Source of the DNA: Xiphias gladius
Lineage: Eukaryota > Chordata > Actinopteri > Istiophoriformes > Xiphiidae
Direction of reading: 5' to 3'
NCBI RefSeq assembly: GCF_016859285.1
Contig: NC_053416.1
Coordinates: 7,814,001-7,878,000 of the forward strand
Length of the DNA stretch: 64,000 bases
The notes under the pieces were generated by a model that saw only the letters and a list, made by a program, of their open reading frames with translations, had not been told where the DNA came from and did not search any database. The translations under genes were made by a program, and so were the position numbers. Shown one piece after another: positions 1 through 12,080 of this stretch. Position 1 is the first letter of the stretch. Each line of letters opens with the position of its first letter.

Positions 1-64
1 CATTAAGAGAGGGCCGACACACACCTGAGGAAACTTAAGAAATGTGTATTCAAATCTGCCGCAC

Positions 65-1456
65 CTTTCGATAACATCGGCGACAAGCTGGCTGGCAGCC
101 TGAGCCTGTTCTCCCGGCGGGCCCGGTCGAAACCGAGACGAACACAGAGGCGGCAGGTCCACATTGGGCACTAACAAGGATGGAGGGAGTGCTGCAGTCA
201 GTGCGTCTTTGTTTGTTTATTTGGATCCCCAGAAGCTGCTCTATCAGCAGCCATTCTTCCTGGGGTCCATATAAAATGACAATACAACACACAGTACCTA
301 CAGTTTTACTGACATTAAGTTGACAAATTAGAATGACATGATATCCGTAAGATGTACTTATAGTCAAATTGGATACACCACCATAAAAACAGACTCAGAC
401 ATGTGTCCATATCCACCTGGTGTACCTTGGCTTAATTCAGCACTTGACACCTACTTACTGTACTTACCAATGTAACCTTTACCAGGTGCTTCCACTGTGG
501 GGTTTGTCAACTCCTGCACGTAAAAAAAAAAAAAAAAAAAAAGACAAGATATGAGTAAACGTGTATTAATCCGGTCCAAAATCATTGACACAAGCTTTTT
601 TGTTTTTTTTTAACTGCTGTGTTCATGGCCATTTACCGCTTTGATCCCACAGATGACCGTGGTGTTTCCAATCTTCACCAGGGCTGAGCCGTCTGCTGTG
701 GATATGGAGCCTGGACAGGGAGAACATTATCTAACGTAGACTTAGAAAAAACAACACACACACACACACACACACACACAGTACCAGATCATTCATACCG
801 TGGACGAGAATCAGCGCTGTTTCTCACCTATGTTCAGTGTTGTGGTTCTGAATTCTGACAGCTCTCGTCCATCGGGTCGGCAGTTTTCTTTCTGAAGAGG
901 GAACGTCTGAATGTTACATGGCTGCCGACACCGGACAAGCTCACACCAGCGGTGGGGCCGAATGTGTTGGACAAAGGAAGTGTGTTTAAATCACTGACCA
1001 GAAAGCTCCGGTGGTACTCCAGAGGCTCAGCAGTCCTGGAGTGGACAAGGAAGGGAGGGAGGCAGGGGTTATTGGCTGAGACCGGTATGAATACATTTGT
1101 CGGTGGGGACCGATCTGCTTATTCGCCTGTAATTCACAACGCGGTTGCGTGACGGACACCGGTTGCAAACTCCCGTGATCAGACCAAAGACAACACTACC
1201 GGCTAGTTATTGCTTCTATCACGTATTAACTAACTATTCAGCAGTCAGATATATTATATACTAAATATATTAACCGCAGCACTGATCAGCAGAACGGGAT
1301 CCGGCTCATTAACAAGCGGATCCTTTACTCTTCTAAATGCGGTCAGTGATCACATCTAATCGCCGCTACTAAAAATCGATCTTAAAAACTGAGATTAAAA
1401 TGTATTTTTCGGTGTAGTAGCTCGTCTGTCCAAACTTACTTGAAACCAGCCGCCAT
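65..1456 (-). CDS. exosc8: exosome complex component 8 (RRP43), 5' six coding exons, partial at left edge
   Basis: EXOSC8 is a catalytically inactive RNase PH-like subunit of the hexameric ring of the nuclear and cytoplasmic RNA exosome. Coding exons in order on the minus strand: 1440-1456, 999-1035, 828-891, 637-710, 468-513, 65-170, all with GT-AG borders and matching phases. The joined product starts [20 protein letters not shown], then has [20 protein letters not shown], a segment with [20 protein letters not shown], and then [20 protein letters not shown]. This follows the human protein closely through the start of the RNase PH fold. The start is the ATG at 1454-1456, in an 'aacatcATGGCGGC' context. 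The rest, including the PH core and C-terminus, lies left of the window. The gene is head-to-head with alg5. Identification is from remembered family sequence and is very secure. Confidence 0.95.
522..542. repeat. poly(A) tract in exosc8 intron
   Basis: About 21 A on the plus strand just upstream (in exosc8 sense) of the acceptor of exon 468-513. Read on the coding strand it is a poly(T) run that serves as an unusually pure polypyrimidine tract. Confidence 0.8.
750..780. repeat. (CA)n microsatellite in exosc8 intron
   Basis: About 15 CA units between exosc8 exons 637-710 and 828-891. It is a simple repeat with no coding content. Confidence 0.9.
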
Positions 1457-2059
1457 GATGTTTTGATTACCCACGTGGGTTTGGGGTCCGCACTATGGTA
1501 GCCGGTAGGGAGAGGCGCAAACGCGCTCTCCCTCCAGAAACAGTGTCATTGCTATTCTGTACAATCAACATCCACATTATCTATGATTTTCGTTGGAACT
1601 ACTTTCTACCGAGGAAACAGTCCCTCTGAAAACTGACAGTGCGTGAACATCGCTGGAAACCACCTCCAACGCGGCCGTGGCGGTCGTTCCCACCCCTGTC
1701 CTCTAGGTGTCAGTGTAGGTGTCACCGCAGGCTGCCACCGGGGCCGCTCGGTGCTCTCTTGCCTCAGACTGATGATGTGTCGAGAAAAAACTTGGCACTT
1801 CCTCATCACCGCTGTGTTCGGTTGTGATTGGAAGTGGAGATCACTGAGCGTCCCCCAAAGTAGTTGAAATATAAGGGCTGTTATTTAGTGCTTCCACCTT
1901 CTGAACAGTCTCCCAAAGGTTGTATTTTCTCGTAAACCCTGGGAAGTCGGAGTACAGGCTGCGAGACACGGGAGCAAAGCCAGGAGAAGGCAAGCTAGCT
2001 TTATAGCTAGGCACTTTTGAGTGGTGGTCTGTCAGTGGCTGCAGGGAAACTAATGGAAA
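1457..2059. promoter_or_regulatory. bidirectional promoter region between exosc8 and alg5
   Basis: The start codons of the divergent genes exosc8 (1456, minus) and alg5 (2060, plus) lie only about 600 bp apart. The interval must therefore contain both 5'UTRs and both core promoters. It is GC-rich around 1640-1760. It contains an E-box-like CACGTG at about 1471, an ETS-like 'acttcct' near 1797 and an inverted CCAAT (attgg) near 1826, all common in bidirectional housekeeping promoters. No convincing TATA box is placed relative to either start. The transcription start sites cannot be read from sequence. Confidence 0.7.
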
Positions 2060-5000
2060 ATGGATTTCCTCTGTGAAATAGTTCAAGTTTTGGTCGCATT
2101 AGCAGCTCTAGGTTTCATCGTGGTAAGTAGTTCTAAAAATGGGTAAATATTGTGTTTGGAGGAGATCTGTCGTAGCTTGTTTTAGCAGGTGTTTGGTATC
2201 TGTAATGTGAGGCAGTGTATTATGCTCAGGCTGGTTGTGAACTCTTAAAGTCTTATTTATCTTGTGCTTTCCCTTAATTTTATGAAACTTCCCTTCCTCT
2301 TGGCGTCTGTTTATGAACACTAAAATTTAGTTGTTAATCCTGAGGAAATCATAGATTAAAATGCTCTAAACCAGGAACAAGAGTTGTCGTGTTTAAGATG
2401 GAAAACAAAATTCTCAAAAGTAGTAAAACCTTGCAGGATTTACGTAATAAAAAAAAAAAGACAAAACGTTTGATCTGATTTTATTCTGTAAAACAGCAAC
2501 ATATACATAACACACTTGTCAGAACAATAAAAGCAGAAATCTGATATTCAAAAAGGGGCTTCAATCCCATATTTGTCATGGACATGCAAAGACAACAAAT
2601 AAAAATCACCTGAAGTAAAACAAACCGCAAATAACGTAACAAAAAGGAGCTGTCAGACATACAATTGAAGCCTGATAAACAAATAAAATGCTGAAAGTCA
2701 TGGTAATAACAAAGTTTGCTGTGCTTACATTCCAGACCAGTGAAAGTTCTGGCATAGATTTAGTTATTATAGGTATTGTATATGATATAATTAGTACATG
2801 TTCTAAAATATTAAATAGATACACACAGCTGTCTTCTATTCATCTACTCCTTTGTTTAAAAGATCTAAAAGTACCTGAAGGCAAGCGTAACCAAAGTGCC
2901 ATTCTCCTTTCTCAGGTGCTCATTCTAGCACACGCCACTGCCGGGATGGTGAACCTGACACGCCACGAGAAGGAGAAATACTTCCTCACCACCTCAGGAG
3001 AGAAGGAGCGGTGCCCCAGCCTGCACGATCCCCACTCCAGGGAGCTCTCTGTGGTGGTCCCAGCCTACAACGAGGAGCTCCGAAGTGAGTGGAGTTGGGG
3101 GGCGGGGCGCGATACAACCCGGTGTCACTGGTGCGCTGTATCACTGTCACTGATACAGCCCACTCTGTTGGTTTATATCTGTGTAATTGCATTACACTGC
3201 ACCCTTACAGGAGACGTATAGAATGCATAGGACAAAGGATACGTTATAAGTCTGCTAATAAATGTACAGTTTACTTTGTGTTGAATGATGAATTGTACGC
3301 CACCCTAAAGCATTCAGTTACCATGCACATGGTGTAGTTTACATTACATATTTCATCTGGCCCCTGCAGTAGGTTGTAGACACTCATTTTGGTTGACTGT
3401 GTGTCATTACAGTGCCTGTGATGTTGGATGAGGCTACGGAGTACTTAGAAAACAGACAGGTAAGTGCTCAGCCTCATATTGGCAATGTTAAATTAAAATC
3501 TTAACCATAACTTTATTGTGGTTTGATAAATTGACACAATTAAAAGACTCTAAGAAATATTTTTATTCTATCCTTTTTTACTGATCTAAGAGATGCAGTT
3601 TTATCGTTCTCTGAAAGGTGAAACAAAGAAAACGCTTATGGTTGGATCAGTTATTCTCAAAGGAGCCAGTGGGTGGCAGCATTCAACTGAAAAAGTGCCT
3701 GTGTTATTTCCTTACTGCAGAAACAAAACCCTTCTTTTACCTATGAGGTCATTGTGGTTGATGATGGCAGCAAAGACAAAACCACAGAGGTAACAATTTT
3801 AAACCTTTTTTTGGGAATATGTTAATAAGTATTTTATTTTTGCCTATTAGAACATTTCGAAGTAATTCCAAGAGAGATTTGTTTTGGGAGTGAACACTGC
3901 TGTGATGTTCTGCCAGGTCGCTTTGCGGTACACTAGGAAGTATGGTGCAGATAAAGTGCGGGTCCTGACGCTGGTGCAGAACAGGGGGAAGGGGGGAGCT
4001 GTGCGGATGGTGAGACTGTCAGACTTCATTATGGCTGAATGCAGCACAAAATTAGTAGTAAGGAATTTAATTTGTATTGATTTTACATGTATTCTCTTTT
4101 GAAGGGAATTATGAGCTCCAGAGGTAAAGTCATTCTGATGGCCGATGCTGACGGAGCCACCAAGTTTTCTGACATTGACAAAGTGGAGGCTGGACTTAAA
4201 GTACTCAGCCCTAAACCGGTGTGGATGTTTTTCAGTTTTTGTTGTTCTGTCTTGCAAACATGTATTAATAGAGGCGGTCAGTGTGTGTCCATCCTTAAAG
4301 TCCCTGTTTGTACATTTAGGAGAACATGGCAATTTCCTGTGGTTCCAGAGCTCACCTGGAGAAAGAGTCTGTAGCTCAGGTAAGTGTCTGTCTTTTTTTT
4401 GTCTGCTTGAAGTCCAGAGTATGTCTGTCTTAACCATTAAGGAACCACTATCGTGTCTCTGCCACAGCGATCTGTGTTTCGTACATTCCTTATGTATGGC
4501 TTTCACTTCCTGGTGTGGTTCTTCTGCGTGAGAGGGATCAGGGACACACAGTGCGGCTTCAAGCTTTTCACACGTGAGGCTGCACTCAAGACGTTCTCTT
4601 CTCTCCACGTAGAGCGATGGTAAGTTGGCTGGTTTTGTATGGCAGCATATTGCTGAGCCCGTGACAAAAAATAATTTGTCTTCAAAGAGACTAGATTTTT
4701 CTTGTCATGGTAGCTCTTATTTTAGAAACAAATCAAGCATTCGTCTATATGATGTTAAAGATTGTAACACGCCTATCAGAATTTATGACACTGTTGAGAA
4801 AAATCCCTTCCTAGTCTGATCAGCAGACAAACGGGTACAAAGAAAAACAAACCTGTTTCTAAAAGTGTAACCAGCAACGTCACACAGGTGTTTTCAGTTA
4901 ATCCAGCTAATTAGCCCTCTAGCCAGGTTGAAGCTAGGCGGAGCTCTGCCTCGAAAGCCATGATGACACCAAACTCTATGAACCAATTAGAATAATAAGA

Positions 5001-6294
5001 GGGTACGTTTTTTTTCCCGCCCAGCAACAGGTAGCAAGAGAGGGAAGGAAGATGTCAATCAAGCCGACCCACACAGTCCTGGGAAGAGGTCTGATCAGGC
5101 ATCATGAGTAAAAACACCTGTTTTGGTGGACTGTGGGTGTGTAGGAGCTTTTATAGTTTCTGATAAAGGTCATTGCGACTAGTGTGGCTACGTATTTTTA
5201 CAGTACTGTTACAACATCCCAGATTCAATAGTGAGAGCAGGGTTTTAGTAAATATCTTACTTAGAGAAATATAAATGTTTTTTCTACAAAAAATATACAA
5301 AAGGAGCTTTCATCTGAAATGTTTGTTTTCTAACCACGAGCACCTGTACTATAACTTTGTCTAAATAAAATACAGTCTTGTAAGAAAATATTCTGTATGA
5401 GTAAGATTGCCTTGCCTAAACATTTGGCATCATTTTGATTTAAGTTAGGAACTATTCTATCTTTAAAAAAAAAACAAAACAAAAAAAACACTACAAATCT
5501 GACCAGACATTTGGTGCTAATTTTCTGTACTTGACAGTTTTCAGTAGTGAGTACTATGGACTCCATACCCACTATTAGACCTCTGAAAAAAAGTGCAATA
5601 ATATCCATTTTAAAGCAAAATTTGAACATCTGTACATTTTAATCTCTTTTCACAGGGCTTTTGATGTGGAGCTCCTGTATATTGCCCAGTGTTTTAAAAT
5701 CCCCATAGCAGAGGTGGCGGTCAACTGGACCGAAATAGAAGGTAGGTTTTTCATGGAATATGTGGACATGTGTCCTCCCACTGTAACACCTATGTAAGGT
5801 TCTATAAATATCTCTGTTGGATGGGTTTACAAGTCTGTGATTGGCTGATTGTATATATCTTCTTGTTATTCCTTGTTTAACATTTTGTTAGTAATTATAT
5901 ATTGTATGTGTTCATACCCACTGTATGGTTTTTTTTTTTCTCCAAAGATTTTCTTTTTTTTCCTTTTCTGTTTTGATTTCCATGTTTTTGACTGTGACAA
6001 ATTTACAGTGACTGTTGCATTCTTAAGCCCACTTAGTACTGTTGGGAATAAGTCTTTTCTGATGGCATTATTGCATGGCCTATCAGCATTAAATGTCAGC
6101 ACACTGGTGTATTTTCCATTATTTGTCCCATTAAAAGCGTCACTTGAGAATTAAGTGGCTGTGCGCTTGCTCTGCCAGGATCCAAGCTGGTCCCCTTTTG
6201 GAGCTGGCTGCAGATGGGACGAGACCTGATTTTCATTCGCCTTCGCTACATCACTGGAGCCTGGAAACTGGAGTCACCAAATAAGACTGACTAG
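2060..6294 (+). CDS. alg5: dolichyl-phosphate beta-glucosyltransferase (ALG5), complete, 10 exons
   Basis: ALG5 transfers glucose from UDP-glucose to dolichyl phosphate at the cytosolic face of the ER. This makes Dol-P-Glc for the last steps of N-glycan precursor assembly. Exons: 2060-2122, 2916-3084, 3413-3459, 3721-3789, 3917-4009, 4105-4218, 4320-4379, 4468-4619, 5656-5741, 6179-6294. All junctions are GT-AG and the total is 969 nt, giving 322 aa (human 324). An N-terminal membrane anchor covers about residues 4-31. The GT-A family 2 fold follows, with VVPAYNEE (about 68-75), VVDDGS (105-110), NRGKGGA and the DAD metal/nucleotide motif at 161-163, then [10 protein letters not shown] and NWTEIEGSKL. 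The start ATG at 2060 opens directly into the hydrophobic anchor; another ATG 8 nt upstream reads out of frame. The protein appears fully functional. Confidence 0.97.
4620..5655 (+). other. alg5 intron 8 (about 1 kb), repeat-like content
   Basis: This is the largest alg5 intron after intron 1. The stretch about 4860-5200 (inverted-looking 'agctaattagccctctagcc', then 'aacacctgttttggtggactg') resembles a dispersed teleost repeat, but I cannot name the family. A-rich runs occur at 5460-5490. No exon is seen. Confidence 0.4.
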
Positions 6295-6807
6295 CCAATC
6301 AGACAGGCCCTGGTATTCTAGAGACAGCCTATGATAGGGCCATCAAACCTTTGGTTGAGGTGGGATTAACAACTGTGTCCATGAATCACTGTAATCAAGA
6401 AAAAAGTACAGTATGCCACATTCTTGTCCTTTCCAAACGCCACTGGGGATGAAGTAATGACACAGTTGTGGGATCCTCATGGTCCTGCCTTTATTTTATT
6501 TTATTTTTTTTTAAAATTCGGATATTGGCTTGTGATGTCCACTGTTACACGCGACATTTCTGTTGTCCCGGCTTACAGAATGTCTGTATGACTGATCGGT
6601 GTACTAAGTTACTTAGTGTTTACGTTGTGGCCTATGAGTTGTAAGTGAGAAGGACTTGTAAGAAATGTGGAGGATCTGGTAATCTGTGTCTCTTGATCCT
6701 GACAGGTCAAGATTCTGAATCTTGTTATATGAGATTTTTAAAAGGGAGCGATTGCATTTTTGAGGAAACTGTGGGTTGATGGGCTGGATGACTTGAACCA
6801 AAATAAA
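6295..6807 (+). other. alg5 3'UTR and candidate poly(A) signal
   Basis: Non-coding sequence follows the alg5 TAG at 6292-6294. The first good AATAAA is at 6802-6807, in 'caaaataaaaaataaaa', giving a 3'UTR of roughly 0.5 kb. A T-rich stretch lies at 6490-6515. The cleavage site itself is not visible. Confidence 0.6.
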
Positions 6808-6854
6808 AAATAAAAAAAACTCAGTGATTTATGCTTCGAAAATCATTATTAACC

Positions 6855-7197
6855 TAAGTAGTTCTGCAATAATTAGTCGATAGACAAAAATGTAATCTAA
6901 CTATTTCGATAATCGTTTAAGTGGGATTTTTTTTCCAAGCAAAAAGGCCAAATATTTGATATCAAATGTTTGCTTTTTGTGATCTTTGGTTGCTGTAAAA
7001 TTAATATTTTGGGGGTTTGGGCTATTGGTCACACAAAACACAAGTTTGATGTTGTCAACTTGAGCTCTAGGATATTTCGATCTGCGTTTTTCACTGTTTT
7101 CTGGTGCTTTGTAGACCAGACAATTTTTTTTGATTAAGCAAGAAAATTATCGTCAGATCAGTTGTTAACGAAAATAATAAGTTAGTTGCAGGCCTAG
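6855..7197 (+). repeat. dispersed teleost repeat (family A), copy 1
   Basis: It starts 'gcaataattagtcgat', carries 'tttccaagcaaaaaggccaaatatttga' and 'tttttcactgttttctg', and ends 'gttagttgcaggccta'. I recognise this layout (homopurine/homopyrimidine middle, 'ttgcagcccta' end) as a very common short interspersed element in percomorph genomes. Related copies in this window are at 55435-55803, 58705-58925 and 60905-61290. It has no coding capacity. Confidence 0.7.
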
Positions 7198-9480
7198 CAT
7201 TAACAGTAAACAAATGTTTTGGGTTTTTTTTCGTAATGGCTTGTAAACATCGAACTTCTTTGGCTTCTCTGATACTCTGTGGGAGGATGTTTGAGAGTCC
7301 AAGAGCGACGGCAGCGAAAGAAATCCCATGCGGAAGACCTGAGGGTCCCACCAGCGGTCAGAGGCCACACCTCATGACCATGTAGTACCTTTTTTATATC
7401 AATTTTGAAGTCAATCATAATTTCTCAGGAAGCACTTAGAGACGAGTTTAAACTGGTATATAGTGTGTGATCTACAGTACAATTCTGTGTTTGTTAAAAG
7501 CCAGTCGGAACTGAGCCAGAGAAGATCTGGCAAGATCGGACGTGTCTTTCCAAATCTTTAAGCTTTGTAATGGTAAAAGCAAGACTCGAACCATTGATTT
7601 CTCATTGAGCTCAAAATTTGTACCAGGCTCAAACGTAATCCCGAGAGTTTTTACACTACGATTAACATTTTTGATAACATTCAAAACTTTGGTAGATTGC
7701 GTTCTCTCTGGAAGTGCTTGATATCTTCCTGCGAATTTGAACAGATGCACCTTAACACAGAGGGTGCACAGTGTGACGGCGCATGACTGCCTTCAACTTA
7801 GCTCGCTGGTTCTCAAACTGGGGGGGGGCCATAGGGTCTCTATCAGGCATTCCACAGACAGTGCCGGGGTCAGGAAAATATGATAATATTAGAAATCTGC
7901 AGGATCGGACTCTGCTTGTAGTTAAGTTAATGTGGTATAAAATTAGAAAGGAAAACTAAAATTCTGATATGAAGTTCTATGGGGGGTGGGGGGTTGCATT
8001 ATCCTGAGTTTGGCTTTTCCTTGACATGAAAGAGAGTGGAGGAATCCTGGTTACATTATTTACTGCCAAAATTATCCCTCTTCCTGTCTCCTAAGCCTCA
8101 TGCCAGCCCCGTCGTGTTTTTGCGGTCCCAGTAAATGCTGTTCTTCACAGAGCTGTTGTTTCCTTGTGCAAGCCTGAGGTCTACGGTACGTGCGGATGTC
8201 TCTGGGGCACTCCCGGAGCCCCGGGGAGAGCATCCTGTTTGTGCCCCTGCCTGTCCGCCTTCCCTGCCCCGTGCGACCCAGACGAGACACGCGGGCGGTG
8301 AATCAGAAGCCGGCTGCGTTTCCTGTGGCAGTGAAAAGGTGATGCCTTAAAAGATTTAGCTAGAGGAGGAACGGATTTCATTGATCCAGGTCTGATTCCT
8401 GCCGGTTTTCTGCGGGAACTTGGTTTCACTTTAACTTATATGTGCAGTCAGTGGAATTTGCAGTCAAAGAAAACCCAGTTTTATTGATGGCCATGACCCC
8501 TGACAGATTCTGTGCAGGTGAGGTGAACTAAAGCCAAATGAATAAATTTCATTATTAGGCTGATTTCCCACTAAACTTATTTCTAAAGGGTGAAGAGAGA
8601 GGAGAAAAAAAAAAACCCCACACACTTAATTTATAGGGTTTATCATTTTGCCCCGGGACCGCCTCGCGGCTTCCCTCAGGGTCCAGACTTTAGAAATCCC
8701 TGGCTTTGACAGACCCACCACCTCTTTGGGGCAGATCGGCAGCTTATCCTGGCGGTGCATTTTGATGATCCACCTGGTGGGGTTTGGGAGGGGGGAGGGG
8801 GGTGTGTGGGCCAAAAAAAAAAAAAAAAATCACAAGGTTTTAGAGAGGATCCCCAGAGTGGTTTCACTGCGCGTTGGGAGTATTGTTACGTTCCGCAGCA
8901 GTTGCTGTAAACTGTGAAAATGTCAAACTTGTAGACTCACTGTCGCCAGCCGGGCTTGCGTCATTAACTGGACCAGTCACTGCACTCCCAATAAAGGATC
9001 GTATCCATCCGCAATGAGAGAGACCTCTGTGTGGCTCCCGACAATAGGCCATAAAAACAACTCCGGTTTTTTTTTTTTTTTTTTTAAGAGGGAAGAGAGA
9101 AACCCGAAAGAGAAACAAAACACGAGGCCGGATTTCGCAATACGAGTCGATTCGTGGAGGGAGACGGCGGGTAGTCCCTCCACCCAGGCGACTTTCTACT
9201 TACACGTCGTTTTAGCCTACAGGTGTAGGCAGTGTGCGCGCGTGAAATACTTATTCAATGGCAGGTTTTTCTAGGTCCCAGTTGGACTTACTGTAGAGCT
9301 TCACGCGCTAATATATATAACTATAGATATATTACATAAAACAAGTGATTGATTATGAACCAACTAAGCTTCCAGCTCCGATATTCTAGGCTACACGCCG
9401 CCGGCGAACAGTTACAACTTTCTGTCAAACATAACCAATGTAAACGGCTGCATGTCACCTCCATTAACACCGCACTGACA
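7198..9480. other. intergenic DNA upstream of smad9, no gene recognised
   Basis: No conserved ORF or RNA gene is evident. About 7472-7750 on the minus strand could be a decayed LINE reverse-transcriptase tail (see findings). About 8180-8330 is GC-rich with several CpGs. Poly(A) and poly(T) runs occur at 8813-8829 and 9067-9086. Confidence 0.4.
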
Positions 9481-9510
9481 TCTGCCACCTTAATCACTAT
9501 TAATATTATG

Positions 9511-9512
<2 letters not shown>

Positions 9513-9554
<42 letters not shown>
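9513..9554. repeat. (CT)n-(AT)n compound microsatellite
   Basis: About 16 CT units run directly into about 5 AT units upstream of smad9. Confidence 0.9.
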
Positions 9555-9769
9555 CGAATAAAAATAAAAATGGGAAAAAAACACCACCACCCACATGTAA
9601 CTTAAAGAATAAAAAAACCAACACTATCATGCCAGGTCTACAACACTTTCGGGAAGTCAGTCAATTCAATAGAATAGTCTGGAAACAATGGGGAACAGGT
9701 GGGATTCTTTTTCCTGCTGGCCTCCGTTAGTTAGAGCCAACTATGCCCTGATTCGGGAGACTGGGCCCG

Positions 9770-10200
9770 GGCTCAGGTGGCACGCACGCACGCACGCACG
9801 CGTACACGTACGCACGCGCGCACGCTGGTGCTGCTGCCGCTGCGGAGCCTGAGTCTGAAATCCCTGAAATCCTGGGAAAGTTCCAGCAGGAGGGGGGGGG
9901 GTGGGGTGGGTGGGGGTGTGGGGGGGAGGCGGAGGGATCTAGCATGCAGGCGCTGCGGTTCCAGCCAAGCTGACGCCGCCAAGGCTGTGTGGCGCTCGGC
10001 TGGGGCTGCTGGAGGAGTGGAGGCTCCGGGCTCTTCAAACCTGCGTCAACGCGCCCGCAGAGGAGCGGGGCACTCCCGGAAGTCGCTGTGATGGTACCTT
10101 CGCAATAAAGGCGGTCGTTCGTAGTCGAGCTACGAGCGAGGCCCGCAGGACAAGGTTTCGGGACAAGGTGTCGGAAGTGCGCCGTCGGAAAAGAAACAAT
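9770..10200. promoter_or_regulatory. GC/CpG-rich block upstream of smad9, possible distal promoter or untranslated first exon
   Basis: The block contains a (CACG)n run at about 9780-9825, a very G-rich stretch at 9890-9936 and many CpGs through 10030-10190, flanked by strongly AT-rich DNA. SMAD genes commonly have non-coding first exons several kb from the coding start, so this is a candidate CpG-island promoter of smad9. No splice donor can be assigned with confidence. Confidence 0.35.
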
Positions 10201-10790
10201 TGCAGTCGGTAATTATACGGTGATTAACTCATAAACATAAATTGATTGTCTAAATCTTCATGTAGCCTTAAGTGGTGCTCTGTAAAGCAAACGACGAGTA
10301 TTAAATTTGCAAATTACTGTTAATAAATTTAGTTATATTTAAATAATTACTACATTTATAATATACAAGTTTATATATACAAGTTAGAAAACAAAAGTAA
10401 AATAAATTTATAAATAACTTTGTGATTCCATTTAAAAGTATTATTCTAAATTAAAAACAGTGTTGATACAGAATTATTATGGAATGGTTATTTTACTCTT
10501 TTTACAAATTAATATATTTCATAATTGATATACAAAAATACTAGCAGTAATAACCACATAATTAATATCAAGTTATAGAAATTTTGTTAGGCTAATTATA
10601 AATTGTAAATTATTCTGCGGACTCACAACTGTATCATTTCCCCAAAAACGGGAATATCTCTATATTACAGGTTCAAAAATATAGTTTAATTTTATAATTA
10701 ATATATATATATATATATATATATTTATTGTATTTTTTCTTCATGAAAATATATTTGACCATTACCGTCTTAAATGTAAAGCCAAAGACC
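10200..10790. other. AT-rich intergenic block
   Basis: About 600 bp of strongly AT-rich sequence with an (AT)n run near 10702-10723. No gene or recognised repeat is seen. Confidence 0.6.
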
Positions 10791-11040
10791 AATATAACAT
10801 CAGTTGAATTCAGAGCCCGCACACTTCTCTTATTGTCCTAGTTGTGATCTTATATATTTCGTGTCACACTAACCTTTTTCTTGTCCCTCTCGTTTTCATG
10901 ACCATTGAACCGGGCGTCTGTTACTCACGGTCGCCTCCGCTGACACGTCGGACCCCACTTTACTGTTTGTTAACAACGCTTTTATTTCGAAATGAGCAAC
11001 CGGATGCAATCGTTACCGAGGCTGACTTGACGCTTCAACG

Positions 11041-11108
11041 CCAACACACACATGCATGCTCGCAGACACGGTCCGCACACACACACACCCACCCACAACA
11101 CACACACA

Positions 11109-11142
<34 letters not shown>
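11041..11142. repeat. (CA)n microsatellite, interrupted
   Basis: A long CA-rich tract with interruptions (cccaccc, caga). The longest pure part is about 11110-11142. Open frames crossing it on both strands are low-complexity Thr-His and Val-Cys repeats, not genes. Confidence 0.9.
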
Positions 11143-11145
<3 letters not shown>

Positions 11146-11639
11146 CCGCACAGACACTCACCTTCGCTGCTTCGGTGTGCTGGCCTGACCTACTACAGAC
11201 AGGGAAGCCTTCACACGCATATGGCCGTCTGCGGTGCACTTGTTACCACAACAAAGGTGAGGAAATAAACACACTTTCTATATTTCCAGAAATTGTGAAT
11301 TTATTTCATAGGTTGTCGTGGGCTTGTAGCCATGTTAAATATTTAATATTGTTGTTAAATACTCGTAAAAAAAATGTGCCCACTGGCACTTTTTTTTGAG
11401 CAAGTTTTTTGGGATTAAATATAAATATACATAAATATATATATATATATGTAATATAAAACATTATTATTATATACAGAGATAGTTCGGTTTACTAAGT
11501 ATGATCTTGTACCTAGGTAAAGATCAATAGCCTATATACTGTTTGAGCACGAATAAACAGACCGCTAGGGATTAGGGTTCTCCGTGACACATGCGCTTGA
11601 TGGGCTGGTTCAAGTTTTGCCTGCGGTGATGTTTATCAA

Positions 11640-12080
11640 ACTGTGATAAGAATGAGTCCGGGTGCCAAGCTTCTGCTCGCACGTTGTACCGTCAAGGTGC
11701 GCGCTCGGAGGTGGCCAGGGCAGCGCCCGGATTTAGTAGCGGGCCGAAATGACTGGTCGTAGTAATAGTAAGAGGACCTGGCGTGTTTACTTTTCGTGGG
11801 AAGGGGGGTGTCCTGGTGATAAAGCATTAGGTAATTAGCCTATCTGAGCCGGCAGACTGAGTGACGCCAGGCTCCATAAAGCGGCAGCAGCGGCGTCTGC
11901 GGACTGATGCCGCATTGAGCTCGTGTGCTCTCGCTGTCATTGTCACTGCCTGTCTGTCTGTCTGCCTGTCTGTCTGTCTGTCCGTCCGTCCACGGGGAAC
12001 CAGTGTTGGTCGCGGTACCAACAGCAAGCATGGGACGTTTTGTTTTTTTTTACCTGCGTGTGTGTGTGTGTGTGTGTGTT
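11640..12080. promoter_or_regulatory. CpG-rich block with (CTGT)n and (GT)n microsatellites
   Basis: CpG-rich sequence (11650-11940) is followed by a CTGT/CCGT repeat at 11949-11990 and a GT run at 12058-12080, about 1.6 kb 5' of the smad9 start codon. This is a second candidate for the smad9 promoter or an untranslated exon. The transcription start cannot be determined from sequence. Confidence 0.35.

Noticed and set aside
3847..4608. 253-codon open frame on the minus strand
   Set aside because: It is antisense to alg5 exons 5-8, and its translation has no family resemblance. The plus-strand exons explain the sequence.
11052..11399. Open frames rich in Thr-His or Val-Cys
   Set aside because: They are translations of a CA/GT microsatellite.
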